Part shown: in pieces, positions 24,101-33,204 of the stretch | Position numbering within the stretch: position 1 is the stretch's first letter | Layout of the letters: each line of letters starts with the position of its first letter | NCBI GenBank assembly: GCA_013397865.1 | Contig: VZTI01004092.1 | Location: 156,446-220,445 of the forward strand | DNA: 64,000 bases | Reading direction: 5' to 3' | Source: Struthidea cinerea | Taxonomy: Eukaryota; Chordata; Aves; Passeriformes; Corcoracidae | Notes under the pieces: generated by a model | Seen by the model: only the letters and a program-made list of their open reading frames with translations | The model's database searches: none | What the model was told of the DNA's origin: nothing | Program-made: the position numbers and the translations under genes

Positions 24101-24401
24101 GGCGGGGACACTTGTACAGTGCCAGCAGATTGTCAAAGTCATTGTCTTGGACAAGCCGTGCCTCGCTCGGATGGAGCCGGCCCTCAACCAGACTCTGACA
24201 CGCTACGTCACCTCCGACTCCTGCACCTCCACCCCCTGGCGCGGTGTGGGCAGTGGGCTCCCTGGGACCCCCATGAAGCTGGTCCAGCAGCCTCCCCTGC
24301 CCCCTCCACCCCCTCCCTACAACCACCCCCACCAGTATTGCCCCCCCAGCTCCCTGCTTCAGAGGCGCAGGTATTCCAGTGGCTCGCGCAGCCTCGTGTA
24401 G
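3022..24401 (+). CDS. IQSEC3: IQSEC3 (BRAG3/SynArfGEF), 3' ten coding exons, 5'-partial
   Basis: Joined exons: 3022-3183, 12487-12609, 13288-13454, 15558-15697, 16520-16645, 17760-17859, 20267-20428, 21190-21282, 21725-21768, 23964-24401. All introns are GT-AG and the phases join into 517 complete residues plus a TAG stop, after one base of a codon begun left of the window. Numbering residues from the first complete codon, Sec7 runs from residue 1 to about 170, with the glutamic finger at E83 in VQGEAQKVER. The PH domain lies at about 195-315, and a proline-rich tail at about 482-500 precedes the terminal SGSRSLV. Sec7 proteins of the BRAG family exchange GDP for GTP on ARF6 and ARF1 at postsynaptic membranes; IQSEC3 is known at inhibitory synapses with gephyrin. 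The tail and the ILKLCPKKK and VSIHNRLQT segments match IQSEC3 rather than IQSEC1 or IQSEC2, as I recall those proteins. The IQ motif and N-terminus are outside the window. No frameshift or missing catalytic residue is seen. Confidence 0.95.
11400..11800 (+). mobile_element. Degenerate LINE reverse-transcriptase fragment
   Basis: The bases at 11501-11526 translate to LDFSKALD, a decayed form of the LDFSKAFD motif of CR1/L2-type reverse transcriptases. The next 250 bases keep a weak resemblance to the following RT region. The frame is broken by stops; boundaries are approximate. Confidence 0.5.
12075..12280. repeat. AT-rich low-complexity tract
   Basis: Runs of TATATA, TATATC and ATACATA-type steps over about 200 bases in the intron 200 bases before the Sec7 glutamic-finger exon. 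Confidence 0.8.
12487..12609 (+). CDS. IQSEC3: IQSEC3 exon: Sec7 glutamic finger
   Basis: The exon encodes residues 55-94 (CVVDEMDFSG to RLIEAF). The GAG codon at 12572-12574 is the catalytic glutamic-finger residue in VQGEAQKVER, which expels the magnesium and GDP phosphate from ARF. The exon ends in TTCAG and the donor gtaaga at 12610 belongs to a 21-bp tandem duplication that creates a second identical donor 21 bases further on. Confidence 0.95.
12605..12646 (+). repeat. 21-bp tandem duplication carrying two splice donors
   Basis: Two copies of a 21-bp unit (12605-12625 and 12626-12646) differ at two positions. Each contains TTCAG followed by gtaaga, so near-identical 5' splice sites lie at 12610 and 12631. 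Only the first keeps the reading frame open: use of the second adds 21 bases, whose second codon is TAA (12611-12613). Confidence 0.9.
13288..13454 (+). CDS. IQSEC3: IQSEC3 exon: Sec7 core, ARF-binding groove
   Basis: The acceptor is ctgcag and the donor gtgagg. It encodes residues 96-150, including FAIILLNTDMYSPN, the conserved Sec7 motif that forms part of the ARF switch-binding groove, and KMMLEDFIRNLR. It joins in phase to the neighbouring exons. Confidence 0.95.
13455..15557 (+). other. IQSEC3: IQSEC3 intron with probable old LINE sequence
   Basis: A poly-T run follows the donor (about 13470-13484) and another lies near 14500. The part from about 13960 to 14220 resembles an antisense CR1-type stretch (CAGATGTGGTC, then AATGCAGC and GGCCTTTTTGAC), but it is strongly diverged. 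Nothing coding is seen. Confidence 0.55.
13960..14220 (-). mobile_element. Possible diverged CR1-type LINE fragment, antisense
   Basis: The order of motifs CAGATGTGGTC, TAATGCAGC and GGCCTTTTTGAC with CCTAGGTC matches the reverse complement of an internal CR1 segment as I recall it. Identity is low, so the family is uncertain. Confidence 0.35.
15558..15697 (+). CDS. IQSEC3: IQSEC3 exon: end of Sec7 and Sec7-PH linker
   Basis: It encodes residues 152-197 (VDDGADIPRELVVGIYERI to SIVGMKT). The DIPRELL-like stretch is the C-terminal Sec7 helix and the rest is the linker helix to the PH domain. It ends in phase 0 at donor gtgagc. Confidence 0.95.
15698..17759 (+). other. IQSEC3: Two IQSEC3 introns flanking the 16520-16645 exon
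   Basis: Introns 15698-16519 and 16646-17759. I see no repeat family or gene in either; a short direct repeat GGGAGGTTCATTT occurs twice at about 16917-16948. Confidence 0.7.
16520..16645 (+). CDS. IQSEC3: IQSEC3 exon: first strands of PH domain
   Basis: Phase 0 at both ends, 42 codons (residues 198-239, VLSVPHRRLVCCSRL to FNDLLVV). In the family this is the start of the PH domain, which binds acidic phospholipids and helps Sec7 activity on membranes. The donor is gtgagt. Confidence 0.95.
17760..17859 (+). CDS. IQSEC3: IQSEC3 exon: PH domain, basic loop
   Basis: It encodes residues 240-272 beginning ILKLCPKKKSSSTYTF and ending in FENE plus one base of a Tyr codon. The KKK loop is typical of IQSEC3. 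The acceptor is caacag and the donor gtaagt. A CpG-rich inverted-repeat block starts about 60 bases after the donor. Confidence 0.95.
17860..20266 (+). other. IQSEC3: IQSEC3 intron containing CpG-rich block
   Basis: The first part (about 17920-18310) is an unusually CpG-rich block with inverted repeats, described separately. The rest is ordinary intron, with a purine-rich stretch at about 19370-19500. No exon is supported. Confidence 0.7.
17922..18310. other. CpG-rich block with inverted repeats, unidentified
   Basis: About 390 bases are far richer in CpG than their surroundings. At its left end GTAATACCG (17922-17930) and CGGTATTAC (17982-17990) are perfect inverted repeats, with an inner pair CTGTGGG/CCCACAG, so the segment can fold into a stem of about 29 pairs with an unpaired middle. 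A second perfect hairpin lies at 18099-18119 (GGCCCCGG, loop TTTAT, CCGGGGCC). High CpG in an intron suggests recent insertion or an unmethylated regulatory island. I do not recognise the element; an avian LTR is one possibility. Confidence 0.55.
20267..20428 (+). CDS. IQSEC3: IQSEC3 exon: PH domain end and C-terminal helix
   Basis: It encodes residues 274-326 (YPHGITLVTPVSGSEKKQ to EQIRIE) and joins the next exon through a split Trp codon. The EEMQKFVEDLKESIAEV segment is the long amphipathic helix that closes the PH fold. Confidence 0.95.
21190..21282 (+). CDS. IQSEC3: IQSEC3 exon: post-PH region
   Basis: It encodes residues 328-357 (ELEKQQGTKTLSLRTNGAQ to KQGSPT). The acceptor is ttgcag and the donor gtaaga. 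The residues match the segment that follows the PH domain in IQSEC3. Confidence 0.93.
21725..21768 (+). CDS. IQSEC3: IQSEC3 44-bp micro-exon
   Basis: This short exon completes a split Gly codon and adds KKDLGEKVSDSTVE (residues 359-372). The flanks are tttcaaag and gtaagt. It restores phase 0 for the last exon, and its STVE end matches the family, so it is probably constitutive. Confidence 0.85.
23550..23732. mobile_element. Short Tigger/pogo-like terminal inverted repeat element
   Basis: The left end has ACAGCCTCGATTATCTGAA (about 23554-23572) and the right end GTTCGGATAATCAAAGTTGC (23694-23713) is its near reverse complement. Ends of the form CAGT..AACCTCGATTATCCGAA are typical of Tigger/pogo-related miniature DNA transposons. 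The element has no transposase and is about 180 bases long. Confidence 0.5.
23964..24401 (+). CDS. IQSEC3: IQSEC3 last coding exon: proline-rich tail
   Basis: It encodes residues 373-517, VSIHNRLQTYQHNS onward, then GTLVQCQQIVKVIVLDKP, a polyproline stretch (PPLPPPPPPYNHPH), and the terminal YSSGSRSLV before TAG at 24399-24401. The polyproline stretch is a plausible SH3 or WW ligand, and the final S-L-V fits a class I PDZ ligand. The exon starts in phase 0 after acceptor aactag. Confidence 0.95.
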   Translation: MSIHNRLQTYQHNSALGPESGMQPSMRLNMPRERLETALVPSHPASAGTLVQCQQIVKVIVLDKPCLARMEPALNQTLTRYVTSDSCTSTPWRGVGSGLPGTPMKLVQQPPLPPPPPPYNHPHQYCPPSSLLQRRRYSSGSRSLV

Positions 24402-25322
24402 CCACACCACCAGCACCAAAACAGCACAGACTTCCCTGCTTCCCTTCCCCACCACCTCCCAGGGACCCTTTCTGCCTACAGAGATCTAGTTTGTGATTTA
24501 TTTTTAGTAAAACAAGAAGAAAAGAAAAAAAAAAGCCAACTGACCTAACTCTTACCCTGTCTCCCCTCAAGATGATGCTATTTGTGAGGAGCCATCTATA
24601 GAAACTGCCAACCTCCATGCTCATATATCCTCACACCTGCCAGCCCAGCTGGCCTCTGTGCTCCTGCTGTCCCCATGTAGCACTTTGCTGCCCTGTTCCT
24701 GAGAGGCTTGATGACCTGCTGCTTTCTAGGCACTGTGTCTTCCGTTTCCTATTCCTCGGCCTCCTTTCCTGCCTTGCATTTACCTGGCCATAGGTTTGTA
24801 CCCACCCTGAAATTTCGCCAGCCTCGGAGAGAAACGGACTCACCCGTGCCAAGGGCCGACCTTGGGGCACTCCTGGGGGTGGAGTTCTCCCTGCCACCAC
24901 TGCTGCTGCCTGCTAAGCTGGAGTGAGAACTTGCCCCACTTGCCACGCTTCCTCCTCATCTCTCTCCAAGTATTATCTCCTTGCAGCAGCCAGCTCCAAG
25001 CAAAGGAGTGCACGAGCGGAAGAGAGTTTGAGAGGAGGAGAGACTGTCCTGAGCTGCAGTACAACACAAAGATGGCCTCACTGAACACCAAAACTTTTTC
25101 TGTCGTTCTGTTGGAGTATTGTACCAGAGACCTCTGCTGAGACCTAGCAGACCTCACCACGTGTAAATACACCTGTACGGTAGCGTATGTATGCGCATGC
25201 TTACTGAGGAAACACCAAGCAGTTCTGAGGGAGCAGAAGGGAGGGATTCAGTCCAGGCATCTTCCTGGAATGGATGTGTACTTTTCCAAAGAGATGGCAC
25301 CAAGAGGTGCCCTCCCACCTCA

Positions 25323-25356
25323 ACACACTCACACACACACACACACACACACACAC
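25323..25356 (+). repeat. (CA)n microsatellite
   Basis: About 17 CA units, interrupted once near the start by CTC, lie within the probable IQSEC3 3' UTR. Confidence 0.95.
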
Positions 25357-27038
25357 GATTATCTTCTCTAAAACAGACCCACCTCTGCTTTCCTCCTTCT
25401 GGCTGGTTTTGTGTTTCCTGCCCACCTGCATTTCTGTATTCTGAAAGCAAAGCTGAGTGTTATGTTCACCTCCTGGGGTGGGTGTTCCATTCACTTGAGC
25501 TCTTCCACCTGTGTTAGAGGGAAGGGGCGTTTTGGAGACCGCTCATGTGAGATCCCATCTGTATCTCTTGCCTGGCTGTATTCTTACCTCCATCAGCCCT
25601 TCCAATAGGAAAGCTGCCCAGATACCAGACTCCAAGGCCTCTTCTCTCTCCCTCTCTATCCCAGCTTCAAAGTGAGGGGAGGGGCAGATCCTGAGATAGA
25701 GATGACAGCTCAGCTCCTCTGCTTTATTGGGGACATTGATGTGAAGGAAGACAGCATTAAAAATGGGCTGTGGATGTATTTTTAGGAAAAAATCTCTTTG
25801 TGCAGTAGGGAGGGGAAGGTATTAATTAGCTTAAAGGCTTTGGTCTCACTCCTTCATTCTATCTCCCTTTGAGGTTTAAGAAGATCAACTTTAGGATTCT
25901 AAAATAGGACAGAATGCCTTTTAGGGCCTTTATTTTTATTTTATTTTATGAGGAAAAGACAAAAATGCTCTTCCTTCCCGTGCAAGGCTGAGACATGAGC
26001 ACTGGGTGCTGATGATGTAACAGTAGGGTGAGGAATGGCAGGAGCTGTTGCCAGTAGTGGGGATGTGCAAAATGTCAGGAAAAGGGAGACAGTGAAGACA
26101 GATGCAGAAAACTCTTGTTTACCTTGTGGGGTAAAAGGCACACAGCAATTTCCTTAGGGATTGTGCCAGCGTGCTCATCTCTAGGGCTGTTGCCAGTGAC
26201 AAAAGCCACAGTGCATCAGGAACAGGTTCAGTGCTCCCTGGATGCCTGCTGGCTGTGCTGGAATATTCAGGGCAGAGAGTTCGCCTGTGTGACCTGGGTA
26301 GAAGCCCAGCAGGAGTTAGGGAAATGGACAGAGGCTGGAGTGAAGGGTCTCCTGCACTTGGCCAGCCCTCCAGGGCAGGAGCCTGCTCACCTCCAGGTCC
26401 CCTTCTGTCTGAGCCTGACCCATGGACCCAGCCATGCCAAGAGGTCTGAGCTGTTTGCTTAGCTGGGCACCAGGCTGCCACTTTTATCTGCAATAGCAAG
26501 TGTACTGACTGGGAGCCCCCAAGCACAGCCTCAGGGAGGACTGCAGAGGCAGCTGACAGAAAAGATTGTAAGAAAACCCTGAACAGAAGCCCAGTCTCCC
26601 TCCAGACCAGAGAAGCTTACTCCTAGCCAGCCCCCCAGGGCAGTTTGGATGCTCTGCATCCTGAACTGGATGCTGGGAGAGGTCCTCACCCCTGGCCAGG
26701 GCTAAGCCCCTCACCTCCCAGCCAGCTGTGAGGCACAGCCGGCCTGATCTGCTGCTGACTCCCTCCAGGGTGACACCCTGCCGCCTCACAGCAGCCAGAA
26801 CTTCATCTGAGCTGCCCATAGCTTCCTGAGAAATCACGTGTGGTATCTGCCATTGTCTGGTCAATGCAGTGCGTGGCTGCTGTTGTTGTTGCTCTCTGCT
26901 GCAGTGGAAGGGGTGTCCAGGAGGCACTGGCACTGTCCTCCCTTCCCAGTAGTTATTCCACTGTCTGAGAGGAATGGCAGTACTAGTTTGGGTTTTTTTC
27001 CAGAGTGCAGTGAGCCAATGAAGCTCTGTGTGTGTTAA

Positions 27039-27048
27039 AATAAATAAA
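27039..27048 (+). terminator. Candidate polyadenylation signal of IQSEC3
   Basis: Two overlapping AATAAA hexamers in an AT-rich context on the plus strand. The assignment to IQSEC3 is inferred from position only. Confidence 0.4.
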
Positions 27049-29033
27049 TTAGATTTTACTTGACATTTAACACAAAGTGACAACAGCAAAAAACCTTAAG
27101 ATACTTGAGGAAATAATTTTTTTAGATAAAATATTTATAACAATGCCCATGAAGTTCCTACACAAGATGTTTGCTGCTTTAATAATTGATTGGGAGAGCT
27201 ACACGAATTTAGAGAGGGAATAAGGAAACTGCCTTGAGACTCCCTTCTCCATGCTGGATGAAGGGTAGAAGTGAGTGAACTGAAGTGCTGAGGTACCTGA
27301 GGCACAGAATTCTCTCAGGGCAGGTTGGTTCTGTTTCCCTGACCTTGCAAAGGCTACTGCTGGCCTTCAGCTTTGGACAGAGAAGCAAATGTAGATAACC
27401 CTTGCTGTCTTCTAGCCTGCTGGCTACCACATCTTCTGTTGGGTTTAGCTGGAGAGGCACAAAACTACTCTATTCCAGGTTGTCATGGAACAGGTTGGTC
27501 AAAATTCCACTGTGGAGCCGACCCCTTCAGACTTCACTCCAAAATACAGATTTTTTTTTTTTTATTCCTTGGAAGGTTGGTCTCGAAGGATGAAAGCACT
27601 TTAAAACATATCAGCACCTCGTCTGATCTATTGTATTGTCTGCTCCCCCAGTCCTCCCACATGCCAGTGAGACACACAGACTCAGTGTAGCTGTACAGCT
27701 GTGAGCAGACACCCTTGCACACAGACTGACAGGGTGCAGGCTAGAAGGAGCATCTCAGTGACAAGCTAATGAAGGACAAAATGTGTGCCACAGCCCACCT
27801 GGAGGGACCAGCCCAAAGAAAAATCACCAGCTCTTGACAGCGGTGATTCTGATCATGAACCTAGCACAATCTTTCAGGTGGAGGAGTCAGGCAGGGAGCT
27901 GCTGCAGAGATTAACTCAACCCAAGTGAACCAGTGTCTTTCTGCTGCCAAATTCATGCCCTTCTATATTACAAAAGGAGTGGGGGGAGAGAGAAAAGAGA
28001 AACCTAGTGAAAAATGTTCTGCAGTGAGTGTTGGGTAGTCAGTGGACAAATGAGAAGGTGGCTTTGGTGAAGAGTAGGAGACTGAGCTGTGTTACATCAG
28101 GCTCTATCCTGATGTTTGCTCATGCTGGTGCAGGCCCAGTGAAATTATTCTGTTTGCACCAGTAGCAAGGGGATGGGAAAATGTGACAGGAGAATTGAGC
28201 TTTGCGAACACTTTGGGTTTAATGCAGTGTTTGTCCACTGCTGTAGTAGTTTTTAATGCCATAGTCTGGGCCGCTGGGTTAGCAACACTCAGTGCTTCCA
28301 CAAGGCTTTCAAAGCATCCCACTGTTCACATTTTCTCTCCTTCCTGTAGATGAAAGGTGTGGGTATGGTCCACAACCAGAATTTCATCAGTACTCATAGT
28401 GAAAAAGGTACCACCAGATTTGGAAGCATTGGAGGGCCTCTGAGCCGTAAGGGTTTGAGTTTTGTTACATGTTCTTCGAAGGCTCCACCTGCAACTACCT
28501 GCACATGTTTCTGAGGTTTCCAAAACCATTCTGAGCCCTAAACCAAGGATGCTGCTGCTTGGCGGAGTCTCTGCTTTGAAATGCAAGTTGCTGAGCAAGC
28601 TCCCCCCATCTCCCACTCCACCAGCTGCCTCACTGGGCTAGTGTAGGCTCCAGGGACTGCCGGCAGTGTTTTGTGAGCTAGAGCTGTCCTTGTCCTGCTC
28701 TCTCGTTCGCAGCCACGCCTGGGACAGCAGCTTTGAAGTCACCCAGCTCTTCAACACTAGTCACGACCCCATCTGAATGTGTCTTTTTAAAATCTAACAA
28801 CAGAAGTGTTACCTGTGCGTAGGCTTTTGAAAGCACCTGTCTGTCTGTACCTGTCTCCTGCTGTAAATACCACCAACAAAAGCTTCCTTTGGGAAAAGTG
28901 GTGTGGTCACACCTAGCAAAGAGTCCAAATGGCTAATATTTTGTAACAAAAATAACAAAAATAGATCAGAGGTATTTTATCTGTTCAATCAATAGAGTTT
29001 TAGAAATTATATTGAGATAATGTCACCTGTGCG

Positions 29034-29690
29034 CCAATGTCTTCTTTGCCTCAGCCCCCGCCCCGGTGTCCCTGGGCTCCCGCGGCGTGCGCCACGCACC
29101 AAGGTGTGCTCCCATGGAGTGCTGAGCATCCCGGGTTCCTGCTGGCCTCGGGGGCAGCCGGCTCCGGCTGCTGCTGGAGCTAGCTCAGTGCTCAGGCTCT
29201 CTGAGGATCAGATCCAGAGGAAACCAGGAAGCAATAAACTTGTTCAGGAGGCGGCAACTTAATTGTGAAATTCACCCCTGCAATGAGGCAGAGAGGAAGA
29301 CGGTGAGGGGGGAAGGCAGAGCCCTTCTGTGCCGCAGCTCATTGCCGTCCGTCCTGCCGGATGCTCTCGGCTGTGCAGGCTGCACCTCGGGGAGGGAGCC
29401 CGCACAGCCGTGCCGAGCACTCGCCGCTGCCGGTGCGCCGCGGCACGCGTGGAACGCAGGAACCCGAGCAGCCGGGAGCAGCACACGCCGTGGGCAGGGC
29501 TCACACCGCCCGCCAGCACGCAGGACTGCCCCGCAGGGAGCGCGTAGGCGCCGCTGCAGAACGTGCCGGACAGAACTACGGGGCATGGGCACACAGGGCA
29601 GCCGTGCGGGCTGCAGCCTCAGCGTCGCAGCACATCCCACCAGCCACGCAGGCTCGCGCCCGGGGACACTGGGATGGGAGACACGCAAGG
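29034..29690. promoter_or_regulatory. CpG-rich island between the genes
   Basis: The block is GC- and CpG-rich, densest at 29330-29600, within AT-rich surroundings. It contains open frames on both strands (for example 29240-29722 plus, 29272-29700 minus) as expected of GC-rich DNA, none recognisable. It could be the promoter of an unannotated non-coding transcript, an enhancer, or part of an insertion. Confidence 0.5.
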
Positions 29691-31495
29691 AAAGTGACAC
29701 TTCCTGTGCAGATCAGAGATAAGAGCATATTAACACAAAGCATAACCCCAAGGTTAATGAAGCTGACCTTTGAGAGAGACTCGAGCATGTGCACACAAAG
29801 CCAGCTCTCCTCTCCGAGGGTGGGGGAGCCAAGCCACATCTCTGCAGCTGGGTCGAATAGATGCTGGATTCAGATTGCACCTAACAAAAACCCCCTTGTC
29901 TATCGGTTGCAAATTCTTTGCTGGCTTCAAAGAATCGCTTAGATCCCCAGGCCCACCATGAAACATTTGGGAGGACAGAAATCCCTCCCAGACACAGAGA
30001 GGATATTTCCCAGGGATTCAGAGGCTTCCATTTATGTTTTTGTGTGCCACGGATATATTATAAATCAGCCCATCCCAAACAGTCATTTTCTAAGATGCTT
30101 TGAAACAAAAGATTATTGAAGTTCCTGGCTGATGTTTAGATCACACACCTGGCTGTAAAGTAAAGATGAAAGCAATAAAACCAGATTGTCTGTATGTGAA
30201 ATACTCCTCACTTGCTCCAACGTACAGGTACTGTTCCTAATCAGAAGATGGCAAGTCTCTCTGGGAAGGATACTATGTAGACATATGTAGGTAGTGCTGG
30301 TACAAAGGATTACAACCCAAAAAGCAAATACCACAACTGTGCACCTGTACCCTGCTATATCTATACAGCATCCATTATGTGCAATAACTGATACATAGCG
30401 TGGTTGGAATGGATCAAAATACACCGCTCTTTTCCACAGAGAATCTTGAGATGCAATTTTTCTCTGAAACCTTTCAGATAGACTTTTAACTAAGCACATC
30501 CCTCAAATGTTTTGCTGTAAGTGGGGTCTACCCACCCCTGTCAAGCAAAATGCAGACTCGCCACTGAACTCAGCACTTTGCAGCCTGCTGCCTCCTGCGT
30601 TGAAGGTGCTGCCTCTGGGGCCAGAGACCCATCCCAATGCCCACACAGAGAGGGGAGTCCTCCCGGAGCCGTGTGCTGGCAGGAAGGTCACCTTAACCCA
30701 AAGCTGCCATGTGTCTGCAGTGCCACTGTTGCGTGCAGGTCGCTATGGGTCCTTTCACACCTCGTCTGGGGTACTCTGGGAAGATTGTGCTGAAAGGGGG
30801 TGCCTGGGGCACAGCTGATCAGAGCCAGGCTCCACCGTTCCCCACAGACTGAGGTTTCCTGTCCTCACCAGCTGCTGGGGAAGAGGTGCCCCTCTGTAAA
30901 GTCACTGCCCAGACCCTTAATTCAGCAGCCTGGAGTCATGCACATACACCTGCCCGGCCTGGGAAAGGTGGCTGAAAATAGGCAGGTGCCTCAAGGATGA
31001 TGATGCAAGGTTAGCAGGGCTGTGGGATTTAACCAGTTTGGGAACTCTGTCACACTTGGTGGGTCTTGAAGCTACTTTTCTGCAGCTAGTGAGTGCAACT
31101 GAGGTTAAAAGCTGGCTGAGGAGCTGTTTTCTGTCTTAAACCATACAATCCATGAGCCGGGAATGTTCTCAGGTGTGTAGGGCAGGATTTTATACAGCAC
31201 CCATGCTCCAGCCTTGGGGTCTTACAGGGTGGCACAGTTATCAATGACTTTTTTGAAAACAAGAATCCTGTCTTCCTAATCCTTCCTCCTCATGAAGGGT
31301 AGGGTGTCCCAAACAATATCAAGTTCATTTTAAAAAAACAAACACAAGGAACAGAAGGATCTTCTTCCACAGGAGTGTAGGACCAAGGCTGTAGCAGTAA
31401 AAACACTTTGAGTGATATATATCCACCCTGATATTCTATGTACAGCTTCCTATTCCCTCCCATTACAGAAGGCTTGACTTTTCAGTATGTTTTCT

Positions 31496-31990
31496 TTATC
31501 TTGTGGATTAATCCCAGCCAGCAACTAAGCCCATTGCAGCTGCTCACTTTCTTCCCTCCCCCCACCCTTGGTGGAATAGGGAGGAGATCAGAAAAAGGTA
31601 AAACTTGTGGGTTGAGATAAGAACAGTTTAAATAACTGAAATAAAGTAAAATAATAAAAATAATGAAATGAAAATGTGAGAAAGATGCACAATGCAATTG
31701 CTCACCACCCACTGACCAATGCCCAGCCCATCCCCCAGTAGTGATCAGCAGCTCCCAGCCAGCTCCCCATACTTCACATGTATGGAATGTGAAGTGCTGT
31801 GCTATGGAATATCCCTTTGGCCAGTTCAGGTCAGCTTTCCTGGCCACGCTCTCTCCCAGCTTCTTGTGCCTCTCCTCACTGGTGGAGCATGGGACCCTTA
31901 ATTTAGGGTAAGCACTACTTAGCAACAACTAAAACAGCAGTGGGTAATCAACATCATTCTCATACTAAATCCAAAACACAGCACTCTATG
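31496..31990 (-). mobile_element. Avian endogenous retrovirus LTR fragment (non-coding)
   Basis: Stretches such as TTAATCCCAGCCAGCAACTA, GGGTTGAGATAA, GGAATATCCCTTTGGCCAGT, CCCAGCTTCTTGTG and CCAAAACACAGCACT occur in the order I know from a common class of bird ERV LTRs, seen here in antisense. There are no gag, pol or env sequences beside it, so it is a solo, decayed LTR. Orientation and family are from memory. Confidence 0.65.
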
Positions 31991-33174
31991 AGGCCACATG
32001 AACCAGGGCAGAATTATCTTCCCTTTCTAAGAGGAAATAAAAGAACCCATCTCCTGGGATCTGACCTCAGCCTTCAGTCTCAGCTCACAGCTTCTGGCAT
32101 CCCTAGTGAAAAGGACATGCAGCCAGGAAAGAAATGTGCAAAGGAAAAGCCAGAGCCCTATTTAAATAGCTTGTTCAAAGCAAAGCCCCGGCCATCTGTC
32201 GACTTGCCCTAGAAGAGGCACAGCTATAACAATTAGCAGAGGGAAAGGCTGCAGAGATGCCATGACAAAAACCAGCAGTTTGCTAACATTTTGCACAGGT
32301 CTGTCATGAACGCAGTGGGAAGAAGGAGAAGGAGTTAAGAAGTGCAAAAGAAGAAAGATCACTGTACTTCTCCAGAGCAGACACTGCTGGCAGTGTGCGG
32401 CAGAAGCTTTCCAAGGGCTGCAGGATGCTTTGGGCTGGTGCAATTTGGCACTCAGCATCCCAAGAGCAGATGCCCCACAGGGATTGGGAGCAGCCAGTCT
32501 CACTCAGATCCCGATGCTCTGCCCTGCAGAGGAGTCCCCACAGCTGGAGGCTCATCCTGGGGTCCGTGGTGCTGCCAGGGATGGGGGCAGCCCCCACGGG
32601 GCTGGGTGCATGTGATCCCCACCAAGCAATGGCTGGGATGCTGACAGGGGGTCTGGGCTGCCACATCACTCACCGTGGCTGTGCTGCCCATCCGGATAGC
32701 TCCCATTTAAACAGTGCTGTCTGATATAGATCTGCCCTCCATTCCCAAAGAAAGAGCCCACTCTTTCTTTTCAGAGCTCAAAACATCTGGAAACCCCTGT
32801 AAATCCATCGGTGCAGCCTGACAGTGGCACCTACCCAGTGCCTGGCTGCACTCCCTGGTGCCAAGGCAAGTGCCCAGGGGTGGGGTGATGTCGCTGTTGT
32901 ACCGGGGAGGGCAAGAAACGACATGGGCTCGATCCAGGAAGAAATGGAATGGAATTATTTCTAAATTTACAGACTCGTTTATACATCTTAGTTTGCTTGA
33001 ATGGCATAAGGTTATTGGTGCTTGACCATCCACCTCCCAGAGTGATTGGCTAAACTCTGCAACACCCATTTCAAAATATTTCTTCAGTCAACATCACAAC
33101 AACACTGCCTAATCTTGCACCTGCAAGATAAAGGAGTTGGTGTACAAAAACCTCTAACTTTTTTTTGGCCAGCA

Positions 33175-33204
33175 TCCGTGTGAAAGCAAGGACTTTCACA
33201 CGGA
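33175..33204. other. Perfect 12-bp-stem hairpin
   Basis: CCGTGTGAAAG (33176-33186) and CTTTCACACGG (33193-33203) are exact reverse complements around the six-base loop CAAGGA, with one further T-A pair outside. It lies between the genes with no coding context. Confidence 0.85.

Larger units (their letters stand above)
24402..27060 (+). other. IQSEC3: Probable IQSEC3 3' UTR
   Basis: Sequence after the stop codon shows no coding exon. Overlapping AATAAA hexamers at 27039-27044 and 27043-27048 are the first strong polyadenylation signals I saw, which would give a UTR of about 2.6 kb. The UTR could end earlier or reach nearer 29 kb, because AT-rich sequence with a Pumilio-like TGTAAATA at about 28863 continues beyond. 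An antisense open frame of 201 codons (26484-27089) has no recognisable domain. Confidence 0.5.

Noticed and set aside
23967..24455. 162-codon minus-strand open frame over the IQSEC3 last exon
   Set aside because: It is a shadow of the GC-rich coding exon on the other strand.
26484..27089. 201-codon minus-strand open frame
   Set aside because: Lies antisense in the probable IQSEC3 3' UTR, has no domain, signal or splice partners.
29240..29722. Overlapping open frames on both strands in the CpG island
   Set aside because: Expected from lack of AT-rich stop codons; none resembles a protein family.
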